From an uncultured Eubacteriaceae bacterium (GTDB lineage: Bacteria > Bacillota > Clostridia > Eubacteriales > UBA1433): DNA of 7,958 nt. The stretch is from positions 1-7,958 of the forward strand of contig CALGIV010000112.1 in assembly GCA_937914785.1 (NCBI GenBank). Direction: 5' to 3'. How positions within the stretch are numbered: position 1 is the first letter of the stretch; each line of letters opens with the position of its first letter. The translations under genes and the position numbers were made by a program. This document shows, piece by piece, positions 1 through 5,804 of this stretch. Under the pieces are notes generated by a model. It did no database searches and was not told where the DNA came from. It saw only the letters and a program-made list of their open reading frames with translations.

Positions 1-263
1 GTTATATGTTCCTCAAAGTCGTACATTGGCATATGGAGCGGAAGAGCCAGTTCCAAAGCGATGGTGGCGAAATGGTGCGCGATAAGTATAACGTCATGCC
101 TGTTACAAATTTCAAGGCAAGAAGTTGCCAGAGAAGCGTAGCTGGCTGGGGTCATATCCTTTTCGCGCAGAATGATTGCGTCCGGCTTTGCTTTTGCAAT
201 TTTTTCAACTTGTGCAAGAAAATCGCCTGTACACAATTTCCGGTTTGTGATAGCGTAAATCAT
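1..263 (-). CDS. ThiE/TenI-family protein, N-terminal part (runs off left edge)
   Basis: This is the last visible gene of the thiamine operon. Only the first 87 residues are in the window and the frame stays open at base 1. The start MIYAITNRKLC and the LREKD motif (residues 32-36) are typical of thiamine phosphate synthase (ThiE) and its paralogue TenI, a TIM-barrel family that acts on thiazole phosphate. The ATG begins 2 nt after the thiH stop, which suggests translational coupling. Where ThiE normally has an INDR-type segment the protein reads LIAHHF (60-65), and the later HLGQ-type segment reads LHMP (76-79). These substitutions make true coupling activity uncertain. A TenI-like role (aromatising the ThiG product), or a divergent ThiE clade linked to thiGH operons, is equally possible. 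Family assignment is firm; the exact activity is inference. Confidence 0.8.
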   Translation of the reverse strand, partial: MIYAITNRKLCTGDFLAQVEKIAKAKPDAIILREKDMTPASYASLATSCLEICNRHDVILIAHHFATIALELALPLHMPMYDFEEHI

Positions 264-265
264 TT

Positions 266-1420
266 TCAAACCCTTACATAATCTGTAAAAACAGGCTGCA
301 TTCCGCGGCGGGCGATGGCGCTGCGCACATCGTCTACACTGCGCGGGTCAGAGATGTCGAATTGTTCGTCGCCTTTGGCCTCCTCGCCATGGCCGCCGAC
401 ACCGACGCTGACGCCCGCCGAAATTTTCGTCGCAGCGAGGCCGATGACATTGTCACGAAAGCCTGCGCGCTCCCGCGTGGAGATCGTAATACCCGCAAAA
501 GGCATAAACAGGCGATAGGCCAGCATCGTCTGTAAGAGCTGACGTTCCCCCACATCGTTGGGATTGTTCTTTGCATTGTTGATATAAGGCCTTAAGCGCG
601 GAAAGGAGAAAGCAATCTCGGCGTGTGGATACTTCTTTTGCAGCAGTGATGCGTGCAGCCCGGCCGCATACGCATCCTTTCGAAAATTGCCAAGTCCTAA
701 AAGGGCGCCGAAGGCTACGCCGCGCATGCCGCCCAGAATCGCGCGCTCCTGTGCGTAAAACCGATAGGGATAGATACGTTTTGTACCCATCGGATGCATT
801 TCGTCATATCGGTCGGTATCGTACGTTTCCTGATAGACGCTGACAAAATCGGCGCCGCAGGATTGAATATACCGGTATTCTTCGACATTGAGCGGGTAGA
901 TTTCGATGCCGACGGTAGAAAAGTATTGATTGGCCAGACGGACTGCGTGACCGATATACTCCGGACCGGACGCGCCGCGGCATTCTCCGGTTAGAATCAG
1001 GACTTCCTGCAGTCCGGTTGCGGCAATCGTGCGGAGTTCCGTTTCAATTTCTTCCATCGTCAGTTTACCGCGCTTGATTTTGTTAAAGCAGTTAAAGCCG
1101 CAGTAGACGCAATGATTTTCGCAGTAGTTGGCGATATACAACGGCGTGAACATCGTAATCGAATTGCCGAAGAAGCGCGCTGTTTCAGCTCTGGCACGTC
1201 TGGCCATCTCTTCCAAGTGCGCTTCGGCAGCAGGGGACAGCATGGCGGCAAAATCTTCAACGGACAGCGAATCTTTTCTTAGTGCCGCCTGAACAGAGGC
1301 GGACGTGTACTGTTCGTAGTCGTAATCGTTCATCTGTCTCAGTACCTGCTCCATCATATCGGAGTCGATGACGTCCATATCGGGCAGGTAGGCCATATGG
1401 TCGGTCTTTTTTCTTTCCAT
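266..1420 (-). CDS. thiH: 2-iminoacetate synthase ThiH (radical SAM)
   Basis: ThiH is a radical SAM enzyme that cleaves tyrosine to dehydroglycine (2-iminoacetate) and p-cresol, supplying the C-N unit of the thiazole in anaerobes. The 384-residue protein has the CxxxCxxC iron-sulfur motif CENHCVYC (Cys100, Cys104, Cys107 from the chosen start) inside the family context LYIANYCENHCVYCGF. It also has GECRG, the IEIYPLN strand, and the C-terminal biotin/thiamine-synthase-associated region. Length is normal for the family. I chose the ATG at 1420: the site AGGAG at 1426-1430 lies 5 nt upstream. A GTG at 1423 that touches the thiG stop would sit only 2 nt from that site. It follows thiG directly and precedes the ThiE/TenI-like gene by 2 nt, so it is clearly in the riboswitch-controlled operon. 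Confidence 0.96.
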   Translation of the reverse strand: MERKKTDHMAYLPDMDVIDSDMMEQVLRQMNDYDYEQYTSASVQAALRKDSLSVEDFAAMLSPAAEAHLEEMARRARAETARFFGNSITMFTPLYIANYCENHCVYCGFNCFNKIKRGKLTMEEIETELRTIAATGLQEVLILTGECRGASGPEYIGHAVRLANQYFSTVGIEIYPLNVEEYRYIQSCGADFVSVYQETYDTDRYDEMHPMGTKRIYPYRFYAQERAILGGMRGVAFGALLGLGNFRKDAYAAGLHASLLQKKYPHAEIAFSFPRLRPYINNAKNNPNDVGERQLLQTMLAYRLFMPFAGITISTRERAGFRDNVIGLAATKISAGVSVGVGGHGEEAKGDEQFDISDPRSVDDVRSAIARRGMQPVFTDYVRV

Positions 1421-1422
1421 CA

Positions 1423-2190
1423 CTACTCCTCCAAAAACCCGGTCAGCGGGCTGGAAGCTTCTGCATTTTGCTCAAGTACGCGGCCCAGGCCGGCCAAGTA
1501 AGCTGCCCGGCCGGATTCAATGGCCAATCTGAATGCTTTGGCCACCAGCGCGACATCGCCGGCAGTGGCAATTGCCGTATTCGCCATAATGGCATCTACG
1601 CCCATTTCCATCGCTTCACAGGCTTGTGACGGCCGGCCGATACCGGCATCCACAATGATCGGCAGGTCGATTTCATCGATGAGGATTTGGACGAAATCAC
1701 GTGTCAGCAGCCCCTTGTTGCTGCCGATTGGTGCGCCTAAGGGCATAACGGCAGCAGCGCCGGCATCTCGCAATGCGCGCGCCGTCACCAGATCCGGATA
1801 GACGTAAGGCATGACGATAAAGCCTTCCTTTGCGAGCGTCTCGGTCGCTTTGACGGTCTCATAATTATCGGGCATTAAGTATTTGGAGTCGTGGATGACT
1901 TCGATTTTGACAAAGTCGCCGCAACCAAGACTGCGCGCCAGCCGCGCGATGCGCACAGCTTCTTCGGCTGTTCGCGCACCGGAAGTGTTCGGCAGCAGTG
2001 TGATGCCCTCAGGCATATAATCTAAAATATTTTCTTCGCCGCCGACGTTGGCGCGGCGAAGTGCCAGTGTCGCCATTTCAACGCCGGCGTTTTCGATCAC
2101 TTTTTTTGTATCTTCCAAAGAGAACTTTCCGGAACCCAATATAAATCTGGAACAAAAAGAAACTCCGCCAATCATCAACATATCATTCAT
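1423..2190 (-). CDS. thiG: Thiazole synthase ThiG
   Basis: ThiG condenses 1-deoxyxylulose 5-phosphate, dehydroglycine (from ThiH) and the sulfur of ThiS thiocarboxylate into the thiazole phosphate; it is a cytoplasmic TIM-barrel enzyme. The 255 residues match the normal family length. Visible landmarks are LGSGK near the N-terminus (18-22), NTSGARTAEEA (68-78), the Schiff-base lysine in VKIEV (Lys95), LGAPIGSNKG (151-160), DAGIGRPS (181-188) and the phosphate-binding NTAIATA (204-210). The ATG at 2190 is preceded by AAAGGAAT about 13 nt upstream, a longer than ideal spacing. The next in-frame ATG (codon 4) is further still, so the first is kept. It starts 18 nt after the thiF stop. The stop codon TAG lies next to the thiH start. 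Confidence 0.97.
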   Translation of the reverse strand: MNDMLMIGGVSFCSRFILGSGKFSLEDTKKVIENAGVEMATLALRRANVGGEENILDYMPEGITLLPNTSGARTAEEAVRIARLARSLGCGDFVKIEVIHDSKYLMPDNYETVKATETLAKEGFIVMPYVYPDLVTARALRDAGAAAVMPLGAPIGSNKGLLTRDFVQILIDEIDLPIIVDAGIGRPSQACEAMEMGVDAIMANTAIATAGDVALVAKAFRLAIESGRAAYLAGLGRVLEQNAEASSPLTGFLEE

Positions 2191-2208
2191 CGTATTATTC
2201 TATTCCTT

Positions 2209-3010
2209 TCATACCTCGGTAATATTTAAGATCAGGCGCAAGACCATATTGGCCTGATGTCCGGCACAGATAAGTACTCTGGGTGCCATCAGACCGAAAC
2301 CGATGCGCGCTTCATTGATATCGTCGCCGCAGATGTACAAGTTTCTCATCTTCTGCTTTGTGCAGGTTGGAAGAGTCATAACCGGCGAGACCGGAGGCAG
2401 CGACAATTTTAATTTCCGGAAGCTGTTTTAATGCCGTGTTAACGAGCATTGCCTTTTCACCTGCATCATCAAATGCTTCACATAAAATTTCGTAACCTGA
2501 AAACAATTCGGTAACTTCTTCTTTGACGATGCGCACCGTTTTTGTTTTTACTTCGATAAACGGATTGATGCGGAAGATGTGGTCTTTTAATGCTTTGGTT
2601 TTATACCGTCCCAAATCGGCAATTTCATAATTTTGACGGTTTAAATTGCTCGGTTCCACGATGTCGTAATCGACAAGCAGTAATCTGCCGACGCCGATGC
2701 GCGCAAGTGCCAAAGCGATAGTGGATCCCAGGCCGCCCAGGCCGGCGATGGCAACTTTGGCGTTTTTCAATTTTTCGTGTACGTGGGGCGTATGACGGGC
2801 AGCCATCATCGCTTCAAGCTGCTCGCGCGGAGGCAATACGTCCTTTTTAATAATAAACAGTGTATCGCCATCTGAAAGTGCGGCATCTTTGCGGAGCTGG
2901 AATCCGTTTAAAATGACAATATCTTCTCTGGCAAATGCATTGTCACGCAAGGCAAAAGCTGTTGTTGGAAAGGGCAGGTCTGTCTCTTTTCCATTGAGTA
3001 TAATTTTCAT
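2209..3010 (-). pseudogene. thiF: ThiS adenylyltransferase ThiF with N-terminal ThiS-like domain; frameshifted
   Basis: ThiF is an E1-like enzyme that adenylates the C-terminus of ThiS before sulfur transfer. Residues 1-58 form a ubiquitin-like (ThiS-like) domain without a GG end. They are followed by the E1 core: nucleotide-binding GLGGLGS (90-96), VDYDIVEPSNLNRQ (113-126), and IVAASGLAGYDSSN. No CxxC zinc pairs are seen, as in the shorter ThiF family of clostridial type. The frame is lost between 2344 and 2365. Frame one continues to a stop at 2312, while the conserved end NLYICGDD...GLMAPRVLICAGHQANM lies in the +1 frame and ends at 2209. The 22 nt between GYDSSN and NLYICGD are not a multiple of three. 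The ATG at 3010 has GGAGGAGG 8 nt upstream and starts 4 nt after the thiS stop. Together the two pieces give the expected ~266 residues. A recent mutation or a sequencing error could explain this. Confidence 0.88.
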
Positions 3011-3014
3011 CTTC

Positions 3015-3209
3015 TCAACCTCCTCCGACAAACCACACGATTTCCAAAACGTCGTCGTCATTCAGGAGCGTGTGCCCATAATTCTCTCTCGTTTCGATCA
3101 TTCCGTTGCGTTCGACTGCGACTTTGTCGATGTCGAAACCTGCATTTAAAAGGTATGATGCAAGAGAAACGCTTCTGTCGAGCGGGACATCTTTTCCATT
3201 GACTTTCAT
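3015..3209 (-). CDS. thiS: Sulfur carrier protein ThiS
   Basis: ThiS is the small ubiquitin-fold carrier whose C-terminal glycine is adenylated by ThiF and then converted to the thiocarboxylate used by ThiG. The 64 residues begin MKVNGKDV and end in WFVGGG, giving the required terminal Gly-Gly; length is normal. The ATG at 3209 has a near-perfect AAGGAGG 6 nt upstream (3216-3222). An upstream in-frame start at 3227 would extend the protein by six residues that do not look like ThiS, so it was dropped. It is the first gene of the operon, behind the TPP riboswitch, and thiF starts 4 nt after its stop. Confidence 0.95.
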   Translation of the reverse strand: MKVNGKDVPLDRSVSLASYLLNAGFDIDKVAVERNGMIETRENYGHTLLNDDDVLEIVWFVGGG

Positions 3210-3264
3210 TATCGGCCTCCTTTTCATACACTTTAGAAGGATTCATCTGCTTCAATACACGCTG

Positions 3265-3306
3265 AAATAAAAGAAGCGGAAAATACCCATTTGGTATCTT
3301 CCGCTT
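3265..3306 (-). terminator. Intrinsic terminator of the TPP riboswitch expression platform
   Basis: Read on the minus strand, AAGCGGAA-g-AUACC pairs with GGUAU-u-UUCCGCUU around a 4-nt loop (plus positions 3274-3306), followed by the U-rich run CUUUUAUUU (3265-3273). It lies between the TPP aptamer and the thiS Shine-Dalgarno site, as expected for transcription attenuation when TPP is bound. Its 5' arm overlaps a segment that can pair instead with the aptamer (see findings). Confidence 0.9.
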
Positions 3307-3323
3307 AAAATGCGTTTAAACAT

Positions 3324-3418
3324 CTTACTCCCTACGTTGGCACTATCCAAATCAGGTAATAAGGGTTGAAGTTGATTACTTCCTCTCAGCCTGCCTTTAC
3401 GCAAGCTCCCCCGTGTGT
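3324..3418 (-). promoter_or_regulatory. TPP riboswitch (THI element)
   Basis: On the minus strand the aptamer landmarks appear in order: CGGGGGAGC (P2 5' side), GCUUGC/GCAGGC (P3, 6 bp), CUGAGA, a facultative hairpin GAAGU-aauca-ACUUC, ACCC (P2 3' side), ACCUGAU, UUGG-auagug-CCAA (P5), and CGUAGGGA (P4 3' side). This is the diagnostic order of the thiamine pyrophosphate riboswitch, and it lies upstream of thiSFGH. TPP binding would favour the terminator at 3265-3306 and shut off thiazole synthesis. P1 is weak: I can draw only about three pairs (UAC with GUA). Outer boundaries are therefore approximate. Confidence 0.95.
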
Positions 3419-3442
3419 ATATTATATTATTTTATGTCTCTA

Positions 3443-3471
3443 AGTATAGCATTTTTAAAGGAGGCCTGCAA
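3443..3471 (-). promoter_or_regulatory. Promoter of the thi operon (extended -10)
   Basis: On the minus strand TTGCAG (3466-3471) and TATACT (3443-3448) are 17 bp apart. The -10 is preceded by TGC, giving an extended -10 that can compensate for the poor -35. Transcription would start near 3436, about 20 nt before the riboswitch aptamer. No other good promoter is seen before thiS. Confidence 0.7.
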
Positions 3472-3772
3472 GGGAAATTTCTATTGTAATTTAAATAGAT
3501 TAAATTCAATATATAATTTTTTGATGATTAAAAGGGTTAAGCTGTCAAAGCTTTATTTTACGAGGATGTATTAATTAAGAAATCAGATATAAATTATTGT
3601 CCTTTCTTTTAAAAAGATATAGAATAAATTTTATATCTTTTTAGAATATTTATATTATGTATTAAATAGGCAAAAAAAGAAAAGTATGATTATTTTAAAT
3701 TGAGATTAATATTTAAATAAAAAAATCAGGAAACTTAATTAATAATACTTTAAAAATAGACCGGAAAGGATA
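3472..3772. other. AT-rich intergenic stretch without a recognisable gene
   Basis: These 300 bp between the divergent thi and HTH promoters are strikingly AT-rich compared with the genes on either side. They are full of A and T runs and TTAATTAA-like words. I see no ORF with a ribosome binding site, no tRNA and no insertion-sequence end. The notable element is the palindrome at 3610-3643. There is also an 11-bp inverted repeat (3569-3579 with 3734-3744), but its sequence is self-palindromic and AT-only, so it may be chance. Confidence 0.6.
3610..3643. repeat. 12-bp perfect AT-rich inverted repeat
   Basis: TAAAAAGATATA (3610-3621) is perfectly complementary to TATATCTTTTTA (3632-3643), with a 10-nt centre that can itself largely pair. 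There is only one G-C pair per arm, so it would be a weak RNA terminator but a plausible bendable or cruciform DNA site or protein-binding dyad. It lies in the gene-free region between two divergent promoters. Confidence 0.6.
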
Positions 3773-3801
3773 TTGTAATTTTCGTTACATTCTGATACAA
3801 T
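3773..3801 (+). promoter_or_regulatory. Promoter of the HTH regulator gene
   Basis: TTGTAA (3773-3778) and TACAAT (3796-3801) are separated by exactly 17 bp, matching a housekeeping sigma-factor promoter (4/6 and 5/6). The expected start near 3808 leaves a leader of roughly 108 nt before the ATG at 3916. That leader holds the repeats listed next. Confidence 0.65.
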
Positions 3802-3809
3802 AAGTTTGC

Positions 3810-3870
3810 ATTAACGGTCAATTAACGATAAAAAAATATCAACAAAAGGAAAACATGACAATAATTGACC
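3810..3870 (+). promoter_or_regulatory. Repeat cluster, candidate operator or leader hairpin
   Basis: ATTAACG occurs twice, at 3810-3816 and 3821-3827, exactly 11 bp apart (one helical turn). Overlapping these, GGTCAATTA (3816-3824) is a perfect inverted match to TAATTGACC (3862-3870). Further CGTTA copies lie at 3783-3787 (inside the promoter spacer) and 3885-3889. Such clustering just downstream of a promoter suits autoregulation by the adjacent HTH protein. The function is inferred, not seen. Confidence 0.35.
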
Positions 3871-3915
3871 AAACATGCACTCGTCGTTATATACATTTAT
3901 ACAGGAGGTCCATAT

Positions 3916-5391
3916 ATGGCAGAGCGCACTACACGATTTGCATATTTGTTGGCCCGGCTTGGAATGCGTTCAGGTGAAATTGTCGAAAAAACCGGTATTG
4001 ACAAATCCTTGGTTAGCAGGTGGAAAAGCGGACAGCGCAGAATTCCACCACATGGCCAACAGATACATAAAATTGTCGACTGCTTTTTAGAAAAAGAAAA
4101 TGCAGAATCAGTTATTACTAAAACATTGTACGCGTATGGTCTTGATGAAAAAACGGGTACATTAAAAGAAAATTTGGCATTTTGGCTGTGTGAACAGGAA
4201 GTTCCAGCCTTTTCCATCCGAAATCCTAAAGATGATATCAAAGAAATTGCGGGTCAGCAGTATTCCGCAGGATTTAATATTTTTTTAGGTTATGAAGGTT
4301 TGCGCAACGCTATCGTTGCGTTGATCGATTATGTTACATCGTTGCCGGGAAAGCGGAATATTGTCGCCGTTGTACGCGGCAACTACAGCTGGGTAACTCT
4401 GGATCCGGTTTTTTCAGAGTTGCTCTTATCACGGCTTAATGAAGCGTTTAAACGCGGAATTACATTAACGGTTATCAATCGGGATAAATTTCTTGTAGAG
4501 GATATCGCCTATTTTTCCGGACAATGGCTGGCGGCACATTTGGCCGGTCATATTGAAAGTTTTTATTATAAAGAAGATGAAGCCGATGTGGGTGAGAAGA
4601 TCATTGTCGCTGTAGAAGACAGCATTGCATTACGTCTGTGCAATGATCCGGCCGTACCGGATTCGCTTTATATCGGTATGTATACCGATTCGATCACTGT
4701 CCGGCAAATATACAACGTTTGCGATGAGTATCGCCAAAAAGCGGAAGGGCATTTTCGGTACGATTTCCTTGCGAATCCATCCGACTTTTTAGAAGATGTA
4801 CAGGATGATACCCTTGCGTCGTCTTCTGTTTATACCGTTACTCAGATTCCGACGTTCGGCACAATTCCCATAGAAGATGCGCACGTTTATGCACACTCTT
4901 CTCAGCGGGACACCGCAGTACATACGCAGCAGCTGAAAGCGCTGTTTAATTTACCGACAGATGCTGCCGATGCGGGGTTTGTGCGCCACATCTTTTGTAC
5001 AGAACTGATTGAGGAGGTTTTTGAAGGAAAACGTCATAAAAACGCGGCTCTCAGTAATGTTTATGGCAAACATATTTTTCATTCAAAAGATAAACTTCTT
5101 CAGCAGCTAAAAAATATTCGCCAGTGGCTGTACGAATGTAAGAATTATGAGGCGGTTTTTTTACCAAAACGCATTTTTGATTCAATATCAATGGAATACA
5201 TTGGAGTAAAGGATCAATTTATGGCAGCCTGGTTAAAAGACGGCAGCCAGTCTACTTGTGTGCGAGAGGCGATCAAAACAGAGGCGCTTTTCGGATATGC
5301 AGAGATTTTATGGGAACAGGCGCCTAAAATGTATAAAAACAAACAGCGTTCTCTTCGCCAGCTCAATGAATGGATTGGCGAAGACCGTTAA
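3916..5391 (+). CDS. XRE-type helix-turn-helix protein with large uncharacterised C-terminal region
   Basis: This 491-residue protein starts with a Cro/C1-type helix-turn-helix (about residues 7-48), with the recognition-helix segment IDKSLVSRWKSGQ at 28-40. The rest is not a domain I can name. Residues 120-280 alternate hydrophobic strands and helices (NIVAVVRGNYSW, ...LNEAFKRGITLTVINRD, HIESFYYKE, IIVAVEDSIALRL, LYIGMYTDS). This resembles a ligand-sensing alpha/beta (PLD/TrmB-like) domain, but that is inference from pattern only. The C-terminal 160 residues are helical, with aromatic and lysine-rich segments. There is no signal peptide or membrane segment. The ATG at 3916 has AGGAGG 7 nt upstream. 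An earlier in-frame TTG at 3865 lacks a ribosome binding site and adds residues outside the HTH fold. It is followed by its own terminator, so it is probably monocistronic and cytoplasmic, possibly autoregulated. Confidence 0.85.
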   Translation: MAERTTRFAYLLARLGMRSGEIVEKTGIDKSLVSRWKSGQRRIPPHGQQIHKIVDCFLEKENAESVITKTLYAYGLDEKTGTLKENLAFWLCEQEVPAFSIRNPKDDIKEIAGQQYSAGFNIFLGYEGLRNAIVALIDYVTSLPGKRNIVAVVRGNYSWVTLDPVFSELLLSRLNEAFKRGITLTVINRDKFLVEDIAYFSGQWLAAHLAGHIESFYYKEDEADVGEKIIVAVEDSIALRLCNDPAVPDSLYIGMYTDSITVRQIYNVCDEYRQKAEGHFRYDFLANPSDFLEDVQDDTLASSSVYTVTQIPTFGTIPIEDAHVYAHSSQRDTAVHTQQLKALFNLPTDAADAGFVRHIFCTELIEEVFEGKRHKNAALSNVYGKHIFHSKDKLLQQLKNIRQWLYECKNYEAVFLPKRIFDSISMEYIGVKDQFMAAWLKDGSQSTCVREAIKTEALFGYAEILWEQAPKMYKNKQRSLRQLNEWIGEDR

Positions 5392-5394
5392 ACT

Positions 5395-5421
5395 AAAAAG
5401 CCGCCAGAAGGGCGGCTTTTT
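5395..5421 (+). terminator. Strong intrinsic terminator after the HTH gene
   Basis: AAAAAGCCGCC (5395-5405) pairs perfectly with GGCGGCTTTTT (5411-5421) around a 5-nt loop, an 11-bp stem ending in a T run. It begins 3 nt after the HTH stop and ends 17 nt before the next ATG, leaving no room for a promoter between the terminator and the next gene. It can also act on the minus strand. Confidence 0.92.
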
Positions 5422-5438
5422 AAAAAGGGAGAGAGTAA

Positions 5439-5804
5439 ATGAAATATGCATGGCTGGATGACTACTTGATAAGCAAGACGGGCGCCGTAAAAGAATATAA
5501 AACTGAATGGGCGGCGGACCGTTACATGTTGAAAGATAAGATGTTCTGTTTGATTGGCGAGAATAATAACAGGCGGTCCATCGTTACGTTGAAGTGTGAG
5601 CCATTATTTGGTGAAGCGCTCAGGAAAAAATACGCCGATATCACGCCGGGATATTATATGAATAAAATACATTGGAACTCGGTTTATTTGGATGGCGAAG
5701 TGCCGGACGGTGTACTAAAAGAGATGATTGATATGTCGCATTCGCTGGTGTTTGCGTCATTGAGTAAGAAAGCACAGGCGGAGCTGAGGGCACAAAATGC
5801 GTAG
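5439..5804 (+). CDS. MmcQ/YjbR family protein
   Basis: The 121-residue protein matches the MmcQ/YjbR family in length and pattern: YMLKDKMFCLIGENNN (29-44), IVTLKCEP with a following GEALRKKYADITPGYYMNKIHWNSVYLDG block, and the C-terminal helix MIDMSHSLVFASLSKKAQ. Members have a CyaY/MotA-like DNA-binding fold and are often annotated as DNA-binding, but the physiological role is poorly known. The ATG at 5439 is preceded by GGGAG with 7-nt spacing. The gene overlaps the next one by 8 nt, implying coupled translation. Because a terminator lies just upstream, expression must depend on readthrough or on a promoter inside the HTH gene; TATAAA at 5332-5337 is a weak candidate -10 without a good -35. 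Confidence 0.88.
   Translation: MKYAWLDDYLISKTGAVKEYKTEWAADRYMLKDKMFCLIGENNNRRSIVTLKCEPLFGEALRKKYADITPGYYMNKIHWNSVYLDGEVPDGVLKEMIDMSHSLVFASLSKKAQAELRAQNA

Noticed and set aside
6..281. Plus-strand open frame of 91 codons
   Set aside because: It is antisense to the ThiE/TenI-like gene, which shows clear family motifs on the minus strand.
1060..1260. Open frame inside thiH on the same strand in another frame
   Set aside because: It lies entirely within thiH and has no recognisable protein features; it is a shadow frame.
1421..1423. GTG start for thiH overlapping the thiG stop
   Set aside because: Only 2 nt from the Shine-Dalgarno site; the ATG at 1420 has a workable 5-nt spacing.
3524..3574. 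16-codon ORF (MIKRVKLSKLYFTRMY) in the AT-rich region
   Set aside because: No ribosome binding site and no sign of conservation; a short open frame is expected by chance in such sequence.
3569..3744. 11-bp inverted repeat TATTAATTAAG / CTTAATTAATA
   Set aside because: Built around the palindrome TTAATTAA in a very AT-rich region, so chance is the simplest explanation; no flanking duplication or transposase supports a mobile element.
3865..3915. TTG start that would extend the HTH protein by 17 residues
   Set aside because: It has no ribosome binding site, whereas AGGAGG sits 7 nt before the ATG at 3916, and the added residues precede the natural start of the HTH fold.
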